Positions 7,993 through 16,613 are shown, counted from the first letter of the stretch. The stretch is 64,000 bases of DNA from Bacillota bacterium (GCA_023441055.1 JAEZQY010000024.1:1-64000), one strand, 5' to 3'. The notes: generated by a model from the letters alone, not told the origin. Made by a program: numbers and translations.

Positions 7993-9498
7993 TCACCTCC
8001 TATTCTTGTTGAATGCTAACGTCTTAATCACAACAGGGATCATCTGATTGCGAATCGGCTCGCCCAGATCGACATAATCGCCGAGCTCCACGCGAATCTG
8101 ATCGATACAGATCACACGAACTGCACCTTGCAGCCTCTGCTCCAGCGCTTGCCCCATCGCCTGCGCCATATCATTCTCACTAATGACAACCATGACCTGG
8201 CTGTGCGGGAACAGCTCCCTGTAGCTCGTACAGAGCTCCGCTGTCAGCAGCTGTACCTGCGCATATCCGGCATAGTGCAGACCAGAGAGCGCGATAGCCA
8301 TCGGCGGCGATGCATGCGGATCGAATAAATTCGCGCCATGCTCCAGCGTCTGTCTCACCAACCCGCCCAGCATCTCAGACTGCTCGAACACAGCCTCCGT
8401 CAGCTCCAGCTTCAGCACAGGCAGATTGCGTATGGGCAATAATGAGGCATCCAGATGCACAGTCGCTCCGCTTATCTCCGTACTCTGCATCCCAGCGCCA
8501 ATGACCGTGGCGCGAACCGTCTGCTCAGGTGTGCCTAGGCGTATACTCGGATACTGCCTGGCCTGTTCAACAATCAGATGGGCGAGCAGCGGCCCCACAT
8601 CCTGATGAATCGCTGTCTCTTCCAGTCGTCTAGGACGCTCGGTGTTCGCGATCATCCAACCGACTCCACCCGATAACGTCCATTCCTCGATCATCGGCAT
8701 CCGACTCAGTGGTTCGCCAAGGATGAGCTTCGCGGCCGTATCCGTCGAGTTGCCTGCCAGCAAGGCCAGCATATCGCCGCTCATCGCCCCGCAGATCTCT
8801 TCTAGCAAGGAGAAGCTGATCAGCTGCCCCGTCTCAAGCCGATAGCCGCAAGCTTGCAACCAAGGTCTTAGCGAAGGCGATATGGCCAATATCCGGCCTT
8901 CGCAACTTAACTCAATTAAGCGTCCTCCGACATGGAACGTTACGGTCCCAAGCACCCTTCCCCGATAAAATACAGCTGCATTCGCTGTTCCCCCGCCAAT
9001 ATCGATATTAACGACAGCGCCCCGCGTATGCCTGGATCGTTCCTCTGCTCCGGCTCCCTTGCCTGCGAGTACTCCCTCCAGCTCAGCGCCAGCTGTCGCA
9101 ACAACGAATTCGCCGGAGCGCTCTGCCAATCGATGCACGATCTGCTGCGCATTGCGCTTGTTCGCTGTCTCGCCAGTGATGATCACAGCGCCTGACTTGA
9201 TCTCCTCAGGGCGCACATTCGCGTTCATAAATTCCTGATTCAGCAGTGTCCAGATTCGATCCGCGTCTACCTCATCACTGCTGAGCAAGGGTGTGCTGTG
9301 AATGGGACTGAGATAGAGCAGCTGGCGATCGGTTATCTCATAGCGCGGCAAGCTGAGTCCGCTCGATGTACGAGACAGCTTCAGACGGCTCACAATCATC
9401 TTCGTCGTGCTCGTGCCGATGTCGATACCCACGCTTGTAATCCATTGCTCCTCCAGCGGAGGCTGTAACCGCTGAGATTGATTGTCTAACCTGACCAT
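7993..9498 (-). CDS. eutA: ethanolamine ammonia-lyase reactivase EutA
   Basis: 501 residues of actin/Hsp70-like ATPase fold. Phosphate-1 motif 'VGIDIGTSTTKMIVSR' (residues 23-38) and phosphate-2 motif 'VNIDIGGGTANAAVF'. Family role: exchanges damaged cobalamin bound to EutBC for adenosylcobalamin using ATP. Begins inside eutV (13-base overlap) and stops 7 bases before the eutB ATG. Confidence 0.95.
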   Translation of the reverse strand: MVRLDNQSQRLQPPLEEQWITSVGIDIGTSTTKMIVSRLKLSRTSSGLSLPRYEITDRQLLYLSPIHSTPLLSSDEVDADRIWTLLNQEFMNANVRPEEIKSGAVIITGETANKRNAQQIVHRLAERSGEFVVATAGAELEGVLAGKGAGAEERSRHTRGAVVNIDIGGGTANAAVFYRGRVLGTVTFHVGGRLIELSCEGRILAISPSLRPWLQACGYRLETGQLISFSLLEEICGAMSGDMLALLAGNSTDTAAKLILGEPLSRMPMIEEWTLSGGVGWMIANTERPRRLEETAIHQDVGPLLAHLIVEQARQYPSIRLGTPEQTVRATVIGAGMQSTEISGATVHLDASLLPIRNLPVLKLELTEAVFEQSEMLGGLVRQTLEHGANLFDPHASPPMAIALSGLHYAGYAQVQLLTAELCTSYRELFPHSQVMVVISENDMAQAMGQALEQRLQGAVRVICIDQIRVELGDYVDLGEPIRNQMIPVVIKTLAFNKNRR

Positions 9499-10076
9499 CG
9501 TCCTACACCTTCAGTCAGGATGCGATCCGCCAGCTTGCGCAGAGGCAGCTGCTCCTTCATACTCATACGCTGCAGTGCACGATGCGCTTGTTCTTCATTC
9601 GATCCAGTCGCCTTCATCCAAACTCGCTTAGCCTTATCGATCTGCTTATGGTCTTCGATGGATTGCTTCAAGCCTTCGAGATCCTTCTGAAGCGCGCCCA
9701 GCTTCTCACGTTGACTCAGCGCGATCTCAACAGCCGGTATGAGATCTTCTTCGGATACTGGCTTCACGAGGTATGCGGTTACACCAGCTTCTCGCGCATC
9801 CCGTACTAGATCGCGCTGACTGTAAGCTGTCAGCAGCAGTATCGCCGTGTCCAGCTGCTGCATTCTTCGAATAATCTGAGCAGCCTTGATACCATTCATC
9901 AGCGGCATCTTCACATCCATGATCACCAATTCCGGCTTCAGTCTGGCGGCCAGATCAACAGCTTGCTCGCCATTACCAGCCTCGCCAACAACTTGATAGC
10001 CTTCCTCTTCGAGCATCTCACGCAAATCCATACGAATGATCGGATCATCATCGACGACTAGAATGGAACCGCGCAT
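9486..10076 (-). CDS. eutV: ANTAR response regulator EutV
   Basis: 196 residues. Receiver domain with 'VVDDDP' near residues 7-12 and phospho-acceptor Asp54 ('VIMDVKMP'), a coiled linker, then an ANTAR RNA-binding domain (about 130-190: 'IDKAKRVWMKATGSNEEQA', 'RMSMKEQLPL'). In Enterococcus and Listeria, EutV binds paired hexaloop hairpins and prevents termination upstream of eut genes. ATG at 10076 is chosen because AAGGAGG lies 9 bases before it; it starts 1 base after the eutW stop. Here the order is eutW then eutV, the reverse of Enterococcus. Confidence 0.95.
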   Translation of the reverse strand: MRGSILVVDDDPIIRMDLREMLEEEGYQVVGEAGNGEQAVDLAARLKPELVIMDVKMPLMNGIKAAQIIRRMQQLDTAILLLTAYSQRDLVRDAREAGVTAYLVKPVSEEDLIPAVEIALSQREKLGALQKDLEGLKQSIEDHKQIDKAKRVWMKATGSNEEQAHRALQRMSMKEQLPLRKLADRILTEGVGRWSG

Positions 10077-10077
10077 G

Positions 10078-11529
10078 TTACTCAACCTCCTTCAACAATC
10101 CGCTTGAGAGAGGGAATGAGAGTTGAACTCGCGTCCCCTGTGAATCCGATTGGATCTCCAGCTCACCAGTCAGATTCTCGCGTATGAGCATCTCTACGAT
10201 CTTCAATCCCAGATGACTCCTCATCTCCTCTGGCTTCCCTTGTGTGGCCTGCATACCGCTCCCATTATCAGCAATCTGCAGCATCACCACGTTGCCCGCA
10301 AGTGCCAGATCGATCTGAATATGACCAAACTTCCGCTCGTTGAAGGCATGCAGAACACTATTCTGCACAAGCTCATTCACCGCGAGCGCCAAAGTTGTTG
10401 CTTGATCGGAGATCAGCTCCAGTTCTATGCCTGTTATACTGGCATGGATAGACTGATCTGGTCTTGCTGAGGAAGAGATCACATTCTTCACAATCCGATC
10501 GACCACATCCGGGAACGGAATGGCATCCGCCCCATCATAGGCCAGCATCTCGTGGATAATCGCTATGCTATTAATCCGATTTATCGAATCCCGATATACC
10601 CGCTCGACCTCCGGCAGCTTCGTCCTTCGCATCTGAAGGCGCAGCAGACTGGATATGGTCTGTAAGTTATTCTTAACGCGATGATGAATTTCCTTAATGA
10701 CGGCTGACTTCATCATCAGCTGCTTATCCTTCACAATTAATTCGGTGATATCCCGTATGAGCATCAACCCGCCAACAGGGTGCTGATTCCGATAGATGAG
10801 TACCGATTTCCAGACCACCGTCGCTTGTTCGTATCGCACTTCTCTGCTGATCATCTTTCGGTCCCGCATGACTTCCTCTTCATCCAATCTGCCAAGGAAT
10901 AGGGCGGATAGGCTGACACCCTCCAGCACCCCTTCATAACCGATTCGAGTCAACATCGCCTGAGCCTGCGGGTTCGTATACGTCACCATACCCTGCGCAT
11001 CGAACAGAATGATTCCTTCATGCATGAGTTCCTGCATACTGCCGTCTGACAGCGCTACGGTGAGGAGGGTCTGACTGAGCTGCTCATTATTCGCCATGAG
11101 ACGCTGCACATGCTTCTCTTGTGTCACTTGCTCGGTAATATCCTGCTCCATAATGAGCGTACCGATCACTTTACCGGTATCCGTTAAGATCGGAATCACA
11201 TTCTGCTGAACATGGACACCCTCCTGCGACACCCCTCGCGAGCCAATTACCGGTTGACCAGTTGCCAGACAGTACATCACAGCAGGCTCATTATGCGAGT
11301 AGGCCAGCTGCCCGACGACAGAGGTCTGATACATCGATGGGAATGTAGCCGGACGCGCCTGCGCGATGACGAGGGCGCTGGATGCGTCTCTTGTTAGACA
11401 ATCGATGAAGACATCCGATTGCGATACATCTGCGATTAGCTGTAAGCTCTTCGCAACTCTTTCAAGCTGTACGATCTCTTCCACGGTGAGCTTGGTTTGC
11501 TGTATGCACATCTCTATCATTGAAGCCAT
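10078..11529 (-). CDS. eutW: ethanolamine sensor histidine kinase EutW
   Basis: 483 residues, soluble, no membrane segment. N-terminal sensor of GAF/PAS type (about 10-130), a PAS-like domain (165-265), then a HisKA_2 dimerisation domain with 'EIHHRVKNNLQ' (phospho-His 282/283) and a HATPase with 'NELVQNSVLHAF' and 'DNGSGM'. The partner is EutV; ethanolamine is the family signal. Start at 11529 (MASMIEM) is favoured by GGAGG upstream; an open frame extends 18 codons further without support. A long hairpin separates it from eutP. Confidence 0.93.
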   Translation of the reverse strand: MASMIEMCIQQTKLTVEEIVQLERVAKSLQLIADVSQSDVFIDCLTRDASSALVIAQARPATFPSMYQTSVVGQLAYSHNEPAVMYCLATGQPVIGSRGVSQEGVHVQQNVIPILTDTGKVIGTLIMEQDITEQVTQEKHVQRLMANNEQLSQTLLTVALSDGSMQELMHEGIILFDAQGMVTYTNPQAQAMLTRIGYEGVLEGVSLSALFLGRLDEEEVMRDRKMISREVRYEQATVVWKSVLIYRNQHPVGGLMLIRDITELIVKDKQLMMKSAVIKEIHHRVKNNLQTISSLLRLQMRRTKLPEVERVYRDSINRINSIAIIHEMLAYDGADAIPFPDVVDRIVKNVISSSARPDQSIHASITGIELELISDQATTLALAVNELVQNSVLHAFNERKFGHIQIDLALAGNVVMLQIADNGSGMQATQGKPEEMRSHLGLKIVEMLIRENLTGELEIQSDSQGTRVQLSFPLSSGLLKEVE

Positions 11530-11543
11530 CCGCACGCCTCCGA

Positions 11544-11603
11544 TTAAGTGAACTACTAGCATCAATTTCATGGCATCGGCCATTATGAAATGAATTCACT
11601 TAA
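11544..11603 (-). promoter_or_regulatory. long hairpin between eutP and eutW
   Basis: Outer arms TTAAGTGAA and TTCACTTAA are perfect 9-bp complements 50 bases apart; inner ATTTC/GAAAT and ATGGC/GCCAT arms stack inside. It begins 9 bases after the eutP stop and ends 14 bases before the eutW start, so it could set transcript processing or eutWV translation. No U-tract follows, so a terminator is unlikely. Confidence 0.55.
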
Positions 11604-11611
11604 CGATCATA

Positions 11612-12064
11612 CTACGATTTCTCGATTTGTACGATAGATAGCAGCTTCACCTTCAGCTCCTCGATGCCTTGACCGGCAGCTGCTGCAGTCAAGTAGATCT
11701 CCTCGACAGGCAATGACTGGCGCAATAGCTTAATTGCGCGCTCTTCATCCGCCTGGGGATGATCCAGCTTCGTAATCGCCCCGATTACAGGGATAGGGAA
11801 GCCGCTCGCGAAGCCTGGCGGGTAATAATTACGCTCGCGCGTCGCATCGTGCACCATGAGCACGGCCGCCGCTTCGAAGGAGGTTGCCATGAGCGAACGA
11901 TAATAGAGTGGGTTCTCACTATATTCGCCGGGCGTGTCGATCAACCAATCGCGATAGATCAAGCTCTGCGTCTTAGCCGCTGATGGCTGCTCGCCGAACA
12001 TCGCCTTGACCAATGTGGACTTGCCGGCTTCGACGGCCCCGATAATCATCACTCTTCTGCGCAT
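11612..12064 (-). CDS. eutP: EutP P-loop protein
   Basis: 150 residues, small Ras-like GTPase fold. P-loop 'GAVEAGKST' (residues 9-17), 'DTPGEY' switch-II motif, 'TKLDHP' for the base-binding TKxD. In the family a GTPase or acetate-kinase activity has been proposed; the exact role in the compartment is unsettled. Starts 1 base after the eutS stop with GAGG inside eutS. Confidence 0.93.
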   Translation of the reverse strand: MRRRVMIIGAVEAGKSTLVKAMFGEQPSAAKTQSLIYRDWLIDTPGEYSENPLYYRSLMATSFEAAAVLMVHDATRERNYYPPGFASGFPIPVIGAITKLDHPQADEERAIKLLRQSLPVEEIYLTAAAAGQGIEELKVKLLSIVQIEKS

Positions 12065-12065
12065 C

Positions 12066-12410
12066 TTATGACCTCGTTAATTCTGCAGTGGAGAACTTCA
12101 GCTTCTCACCTAAGAAGATGTTCACCCGCTCAATCGCCATCTCAACAGCAGCTACCTCGCCTACGATGACAAGCGAGCCTGTAAATCGGTCCAGATAACC
12201 GATATCCACATTCGCTGCCTTCGTTGCGATATCCGCTGCGATAATCGCGGTCTCTGTTGGCGTAAGGGTCAAGATGCCAATCGCGCTAGCCTGCTCGATC
12301 CCCAGCTTCGTATACAGCACGGGGTCCGGATTCGCGATGACATGCGCTAGCGTGAGCTGCTTGCCGGGGACATACTCCTGAATGACCCTCTGCTTCTGCG
12401 GATCGTCCAT
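12066..12410 (-). CDS. eutS: BMC shell protein EutS
   Basis: 114 residues. Permuted BMC-domain hexamer subunit; 'VIQEYVPGKQLTLAHVIANP', 'AIGILTLTPTETAIIAADIATKAA' and 'IGYLDRFTGSLVI' match EutS along its length. Forms bent hexamers in the Eut shell. The TAATG junction with eutN shares one base (stop/start overlap), so translation is coupled. Confidence 0.96.
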   Translation of the reverse strand: MDDPQKQRVIQEYVPGKQLTLAHVIANPDPVLYTKLGIEQASAIGILTLTPTETAIIAADIATKAANVDIGYLDRFTGSLVIVGEVAAVEMAIERVNIFLGEKLKFSTAELTRS

Positions 12411-12682
12411 TATTCGCCTCCAATCTCGAAGCTGTCTACGATTCCGACGATCATCGCGTCAACGGGCACCTGCTTGCCGCTGAATAACACACGCGCAGGG
12501 CTTCCTCGCGATACGATGACCTTCTCGCCGACACCCGCTCCGATTCGATCAGCGGCAATGACTTGCTGCCCCGTCTCTTGTTCCTTAATATCCAGCGGCT
12601 GCACAATCAACAGCTTCAGGTTATCCATGCCTTCTTCCTTCTGCGTCGCCCATACACTTCCGATCACTTTGCCTAGGAACAT
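12410..12682 (-). CDS. eutN: BMC vertex protein EutN
   Basis: 90 residues, the usual size of EutN/CcmL pentamer proteins that cap shell vertices. 'MFLGKVIGSVWATQKEE', 'LLIVQPLD', 'DRIGAGVGEKVIVSRGSPAR' and 'DAMIVGIVD' are diagnostic. The upstream open frame (31 codons) overlaps the previous gene and is ignored. ATG at 12682 is 1 base after the preceding stop. Confidence 0.96.
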   Translation of the reverse strand: MFLGKVIGSVWATQKEEGMDNLKLLIVQPLDIKEQETGQQVIAADRIGAGVGEKVIVSRGSPARVLFSGKQVPVDAMIVGIVDSFEIGGE

Positions 12683-12683
12683 A

Positions 12684-13496
12684 TTATCCTTCCCTCTCCC
12701 CCGCATAGCGGATCGCGATGCGCTTATCTCTAAGCAAGTCTGCAGCCAGCGGTGATACGATCGTATCCGCACCAATCGTTAGAGTCGTAATCCCCTTCTT
12801 GCTCCATTGCTCGGCCTCTTCAGCGGAGAACAGCCGCCCTTTGAAATCAAGCACATGGTCCGTTGTATGGGCTCGATTGTCATCAGCTGAGATTGGCCCA
12901 GCTGTCTGGCAAGCCTGAATCGCCAGCTCTGCTAGCTTCGATCGCAGACCGAACTGCGCGCCATACATCTTAAGCTCCTTCTTATAATAAGAGAAGAGAT
13001 TCTGGAATGGCTTAGGCATCTCGATCCGCTTCAGCGTTACGCGATCTGCGCGCTTCAGTCCAGAGGTATCTTCGCCGATCAGCACGAATTTCTCAACCAT
13101 TAGTGCAGCCAGGATAACCTCAGACAGAACAGTTCCTCTAATCCCCATCGATACTCTACCCATCGTATCGAGATCGATTTCCGGAATGACAATGCCACAA
13201 TAATCGAGTGGAACCTCAATCGGTGCTGGCGCGAATTCATCGACTGCAATAACCTTGCCGGGTCCGCCGCTCTCGATCCGATGCTTGCCGAGCCATGCCG
13301 AGGTTTCTCCATCGAGGAACATCAGATCATGTGAGATCCCCGCTTGCTGCAAGTGAATATAGTGGTCGGTATATGCTTCGTGAGACGAGCTGTCCGCGAA
13401 GATGTACAGAAGCTTCGGCTTCGGCGCTTGCGGCGCTGTCCTCATCTGCTGAACAGCCTCACGAACGATTGATTCAATCAGCTGATTCATCTCCAT
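12684..13496 (-). CDS. uncharacterised eut-locus protein (TIGR02536-like)
   Basis: 270 residues. The N-terminus (MNQLIESIVREAVQQM) is an amphipathic helix like encapsulation peptides, followed by a Pro-rich linker (APQAPKPK). The middle is alpha/beta ('LLYIFADSSSHEAYTDHYIHL', 'VIPEIDLDTMGRVSMGIRG'). The C-terminus (FKGRLFSAEEAEQW ... VSPLAADLLRDKRIAI) resembles a motif shared by eut/pdu enzymes such as EutQ and PduL. It fits the unnamed 'ethanolamine utilization protein' family of Firmicutes eut operons; activity unknown, probably luminal. Overlaps the pduL-type gene by 10 bases. Confidence 0.7.
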   Translation of the reverse strand: MEMNQLIESIVREAVQQMRTAPQAPKPKLLYIFADSSSHEAYTDHYIHLQQAGISHDLMFLDGETSAWLGKHRIESGGPGKVIAVDEFAPAPIEVPLDYCGIVIPEIDLDTMGRVSMGIRGTVLSEVILAALMVEKFVLIGEDTSGLKRADRVTLKRIEMPKPFQNLFSYYKKELKMYGAQFGLRSKLAELAIQACQTAGPISADDNRAHTTDHVLDFKGRLFSAEEAEQWSKKGITTLTIGADTIVSPLAADLLRDKRIAIRYAGEREG

Positions 13497-14284
13497 CTAT
13501 TTACTACCTCCTTGCCGTCAGGGAGCAGCTGCCCGTTCTTCCCTATGACCGTAACGGTATCGCCTGTTGCCAGCCATGCGGCATTCGCTTCATCGGTATC
13601 GATATGCAGATCAAGCGTGAATCTTGCATCTAGGCGAACCGCTACATCGGCGAAGATAACCGGGCGCTCACCCGAGGTTCGAACGATCAAGCGATCCCCG
13701 TTCGCAACCTTGAACCTGTGCGCATCCTCAGGGGACATGTGCACGTGATTTTGGGCGATGATTAGGCCCTCATCCAGCTTCAGTTCTGCATATTCGGATT
13801 GTATTATGATACCTGGTGTGCCTTGAATATGTCCGGATAAGCGGAGCGGCGCTTGGATCCCAAGCGCAAAGCTGTCTGTCCGTGAGATCTCCACTTGAGA
13901 TGCGCCGCGGGCCGGACCTAGAATGCGCACATGCTTGATGCTGCCCTTGGGTCCAACGAGTGTGACCGTCTCCTCAGCTGCGAATTGTCCCTTCTGAGAC
14001 AGCGCACGCATCGGGGTAAGCTGGTACCCTTGACCGAACAATCGCTCCACATGCGCCTGCGAGAGATGCACATGCCGGTTCGATACGCCAACAGGGATTA
14101 ACCTGTGCTCGCTATTAGCCGAGTTAGCCATATCCGCCATCGATGCTCGAGTCACCGGGATTCCCCGACTCTTCAGGAAATCAGCAGCTGCCGGCGTCAG
14201 CTTATCCGCTTCACCGATCGGATATGGATTTGGGATGCCCTTGGGCAGCTGCGCCCTCAGCTCAAGCTCCGTAATGAATGCCAT
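13487..14284 (-). CDS. eutD: PduL-type phosphotransacylase
   Basis: 265 residues. Two zinc/CoA half-barrels of the PTAC family: 'GVSNRHVHLS' (residues 66-75) and 'QNHVHMSPEDA' (about 177). Converts acetyl-CoA from EutE plus phosphate to acetyl phosphate and recycles CoA in the lumen. The extra N-terminal ~45 residues (FITELELR ... LTPAAADFLKSRGIPV) are longer than in a minimal PduL and may target it to the shell. Starts 8 bases after the eutM stop. The symbol eutD follows Gram-positive usage; pduL is the alternative. Confidence 0.9.
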   Translation of the reverse strand: MAFITELELRAQLPKGIPNPYPIGEADKLTPAAADFLKSRGIPVTRASMADMANSANSEHRLIPVGVSNRHVHLSQAHVERLFGQGYQLTPMRALSQKGQFAAEETVTLVGPKGSIKHVRILGPARGASQVEISRTDSFALGIQAPLRLSGHIQGTPGIIIQSEYAELKLDEGLIIAQNHVHMSPEDAHRFKVANGDRLIVRTSGERPVIFADVAVRLDARFTLDLHIDTDEANAAWLATGDTVTVIGKNGQLLPDGKEVVNRWR

Positions 14285-14292
14285 GCCAGTGA

Positions 14293-14580
14293 TTAACCCT
14301 CAAGCTTCGGAAGAATGAATTCGATATCGCCGTGTGGACGCGGGATGACATGCACGGATACGAGCTCCCCAATCTTCTCCGCAGCAGCAGCGCCTGCATC
14401 CGTTGCCGCCTTCACTGCACCTACGTCACCGCGAACCATGACCGTCACCAAGCCGCCGCCCACATGAACCTTGCCAATTAGCTTCACATTCGCTGCCTTC
14501 ACCATAGCGTCTGCCGCCTCGATTGATCCTACCAAGCCCTTCGTTTCCACCATACCTAATGCTGACATTTCTCCTGCCAT
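14293..14580 (-). CDS. eutM: BMC shell protein EutM
   Basis: 95 residues, single BMC domain. 'ALGMVETKGLVGSIEAADAM', 'GGGLVTVMVRGDVGAVKAATDAG' and 'VSVHVIPRPHGDIE' match EutM, the main hexameric tile of the Eut shell. ATG at 14580 is chosen because GGAGG lies 8-9 bases upstream; an in-frame ATG 3 codons earlier abuts that GGAGG. Preceded by a hairpin-forming tandem repeat. Confidence 0.97.
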   Translation of the reverse strand: MAGEMSALGMVETKGLVGSIEAADAMVKAANVKLIGKVHVGGGLVTVMVRGDVGAVKAATDAGAAAAEKIGELVSVHVIPRPHGDIEFILPKLEG

Positions 14581-14592
14581 GTTAATCATCCT

Positions 14593-14725
14593 CCAATTTT
14601 TGTGATGTAACGCAAGTTACTAAGCAAAAATACTTCGAAAGCATAACCCAATTTTTGTGATGTAACGCTAGTTACTAAGCAAAAATACTTCGAAAGCATA
14701 ACCCAATTTTTGTGTTGTAACGCCA
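14593..14725 (-). repeat. 55-bp tandem repeat, hairpin-forming, eutE-eutM gap
   Basis: Two nearly identical 55-bp units begin at 14593 and 14648, and a third partial copy at 14703. Each unit contains TTTTTG, GTAAC, GCAA, GTTAC, CAAAAA, so each can fold into a stem with outer TTTTTG/CAAAAA and inner GTAAC/GTTAC. In the eut mRNA this puts two consecutive hairpins right before the eutM ribosome site. Confidence 0.9.
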
Positions 14726-14732
14726 TCCATCC

Positions 14733-16235
14733 TTACTTTACCTGCAGCTCCGCTACGACCTTCTGTACAATCTTCATCACTTCATCGCGGCTAATGCTCA
14801 GCTGGCCTTGCTTCTGAATCGCAGCCGAGGTCTGCTCCACGACAGCTTGCACGGCTGCTGACTGCGCAGCTGGCTGCTGCGACGGCATCTCGCGAATCCC
14901 GAAGGCAACGCGCTTGATGTTCAGCAGATGCTGTGGCCCAATATTATCGGAAGTAATATTGTTGCCGAAGGATCCGCAGCCGAGCGTCAGCGATGGCTGA
15001 ATACCGGTTGTAGCTCCGATCCCGCCAAAGGTCGTGCCCGTATTCACTACAATGCGAGATGCGGGCTTCTCCAGTCCGAATGCTTCGATGATCGCTGCAT
15101 CCTCACAATGAATGCCCAGCGAATGGCCGAGTCCTCCCAGCTCGAGCAGCTCCATACAGCGCTGACAGCCCTCCTGCCAGTTATTCACCGTATATAGGGC
15201 GAGCAGTGGACTAAGCTTCTCCACCGACCATGGCGCATCCAGACCAATCTCCGTCTCCTCCGCGATGAGCACCTGGGTATTGGCAGGAACCTGAATGCCA
15301 GCCATGCCAGCGATGATCTCAGGCGACTTCCCTACTATACGCGGATTCAATCCCTTGCCAATCATGATGATGGAGGCGACCTTCTGCTTCTCCTCTGCAT
15401 TAAGGAAGTACGCGCCTCTACGCTTCAGCTCATCAATCAGCTGTGGCTTCACAGACTGATCGACCACAATCGCCTGCTCTGAAGCACAGATCGTTCCCCA
15501 GTCGAACGTCTTGCTCTGCATGATGTGCCCTACCGCTTGACTAATATTCGCGCTGCGATGCACATAGACAGGAACATTGCCCGGCCCAACGCCATAAGCA
15601 GGCTTGCCGGAGCTGTATGCGGCCTTCACCATTGCCGTTCCACCCGTGGCCAGAATGACATCCGTCAGCTTATGCTTCATCAGCTCATTACTGGCTTCAA
15701 TTGACGGCTTCGAGAGGATTTGAATGAGTCCCGCAGGCGCTCCAGCCCGCTCCGCGGCATGCCGTATCACCTTCACCGTCTCCTGGCAGCTGTTCAGTGC
15801 GGATGGATGCGGACTGAAGACGATCGCATTGCGCGCTTTCAGCGCGATCAAGCTCTTGAAGATGACCGTCGACGTTGGATTCGTCGACGGGACTATACCT
15901 GCCACGATACCGACAGGCTGCGCGACCTCCCACACCTTGCGCTGCTCGTCACGGTTAATGATGCCTACGGTTGGCATATCCTTAATCGCATCATATATAT
16001 CCTTCGCGGCGAACAGATTCTTCGTCAGCTTATCGGTCGCATTCCCGAATCCCGTTTCTTCCACGGCTAGCTTAGCCAGGCGTTCTGCCTCTGCTTCCGC
16101 AGCCTTCGCCATCGCCCTGACAATCGCGTCAACCTGCTGCTGTGTCATCTTCTCAAATTGCTTCTGAGCGGCCTTCGCTTCATGCAACAAATCTCGGACT
16201 TCCTGAATGGCCTGCAAATCAACGTCCAGTTTCAT
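14733..16235 (-). CDS. eutE: CoA-acylating acetaldehyde dehydrogenase EutE
   Basis: 500 residues. Aldehyde dehydrogenase fold with catalytic Cys250 in 'WGTICASEQ'; 'PVGIVAGIVPSTNPTST' and 'VGPGNVPVYV' mark the nucleotide and CoA region. Oxidises acetaldehyde to acetyl-CoA with NAD in the lumen. The C-terminus is extended by a Gln/Ala-rich linker and an amphipathic helix (ISRDEVMKIVQKVVAELQ) that looks like an encapsulation peptide. Begins 17 bases inside the upstream BMC gene. Confidence 0.95.
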   Translation of the reverse strand: MKLDVDLQAIQEVRDLLHEAKAAQKQFEKMTQQQVDAIVRAMAKAAEAEAERLAKLAVEETGFGNATDKLTKNLFAAKDIYDAIKDMPTVGIINRDEQRKVWEVAQPVGIVAGIVPSTNPTSTVIFKSLIALKARNAIVFSPHPSALNSCQETVKVIRHAAERAGAPAGLIQILSKPSIEASNELMKHKLTDVILATGGTAMVKAAYSSGKPAYGVGPGNVPVYVHRSANISQAVGHIMQSKTFDWGTICASEQAIVVDQSVKPQLIDELKRRGAYFLNAEEKQKVASIIMIGKGLNPRIVGKSPEIIAGMAGIQVPANTQVLIAEETEIGLDAPWSVEKLSPLLALYTVNNWQEGCQRCMELLELGGLGHSLGIHCEDAAIIEAFGLEKPASRIVVNTGTTFGGIGATTGIQPSLTLGCGSFGNNITSDNIGPQHLLNIKRVAFGIREMPSQQPAAQSAAVQAVVEQTSAAIQKQGQLSISRDEVMKIVQKVVAELQVK

Positions 16236-16593
16236 CCGGCTTATTCACCTCCTTCGCCGTGCTCGATTTCGTCGGACGCCTCTTGCCGCCCGCAGGCTGC
16301 CCAGCCGCTTCGTCCTTCGGCTGCAGCATACGTGTCAGCTCCGCATCTGGACGGGCGATCACATGTGCCGAGACCAGTGTCCCCACCTTGCTCGCTGCAG
16401 CCGCTCCAGCATCCACCGCCGATTTGACCGCGGAGACGTCACCGCGGATGTACACCGTCACTAGTCCCGCGTCCGCCTTCTCATAGGTCGTTATTCGGAC
16501 ATCTGCCGTCTTCGCTGCTGCATCGGCAGCCGCAATCAGCGCAGGCACTCCCCATGTCTCAATCATCCCCAGCGCAGCTTCGACCTCTCGCAT
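16219..16593 (-). CDS. second BMC shell protein with basic tail (EutK-like)
   Basis: 124 residues. The first ~88 are a BMC domain ('ALGMIETWGVPALIAAADAAAKTA', 'GLVTVYIRGDVSAVKSAVDAGAAAA'). The last ~35 are hydrophilic and Lys/Arg/Thr-rich (GGKRRPTKSSTAKE). The position after eutL matches eutK; unlike enterobacterial EutK there is no room for a full C-terminal winged helix, so the tail may be an RNA/DNA-contacting or assembly tail. Identity as eutK is inferred from order. Confidence 0.85.
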   Translation of the reverse strand: MREVEAALGMIETWGVPALIAAADAAAKTADVRITTYEKADAGLVTVYIRGDVSAVKSAVDAGAAAASKVGTLVSAHVIARPDAELTRMLQPKDEAAGQPAGGKRRPTKSSTAKEVNKPDETGR

Positions 16594-16613
16594 CTCAACT
16601 CACCTCCTCATAT

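Noticed and set aside
14593..14725. Repeat array as a mini CRISPR
   Set aside because: Units are directly abutting 55-mers without unique spacers and there are no cas genes.
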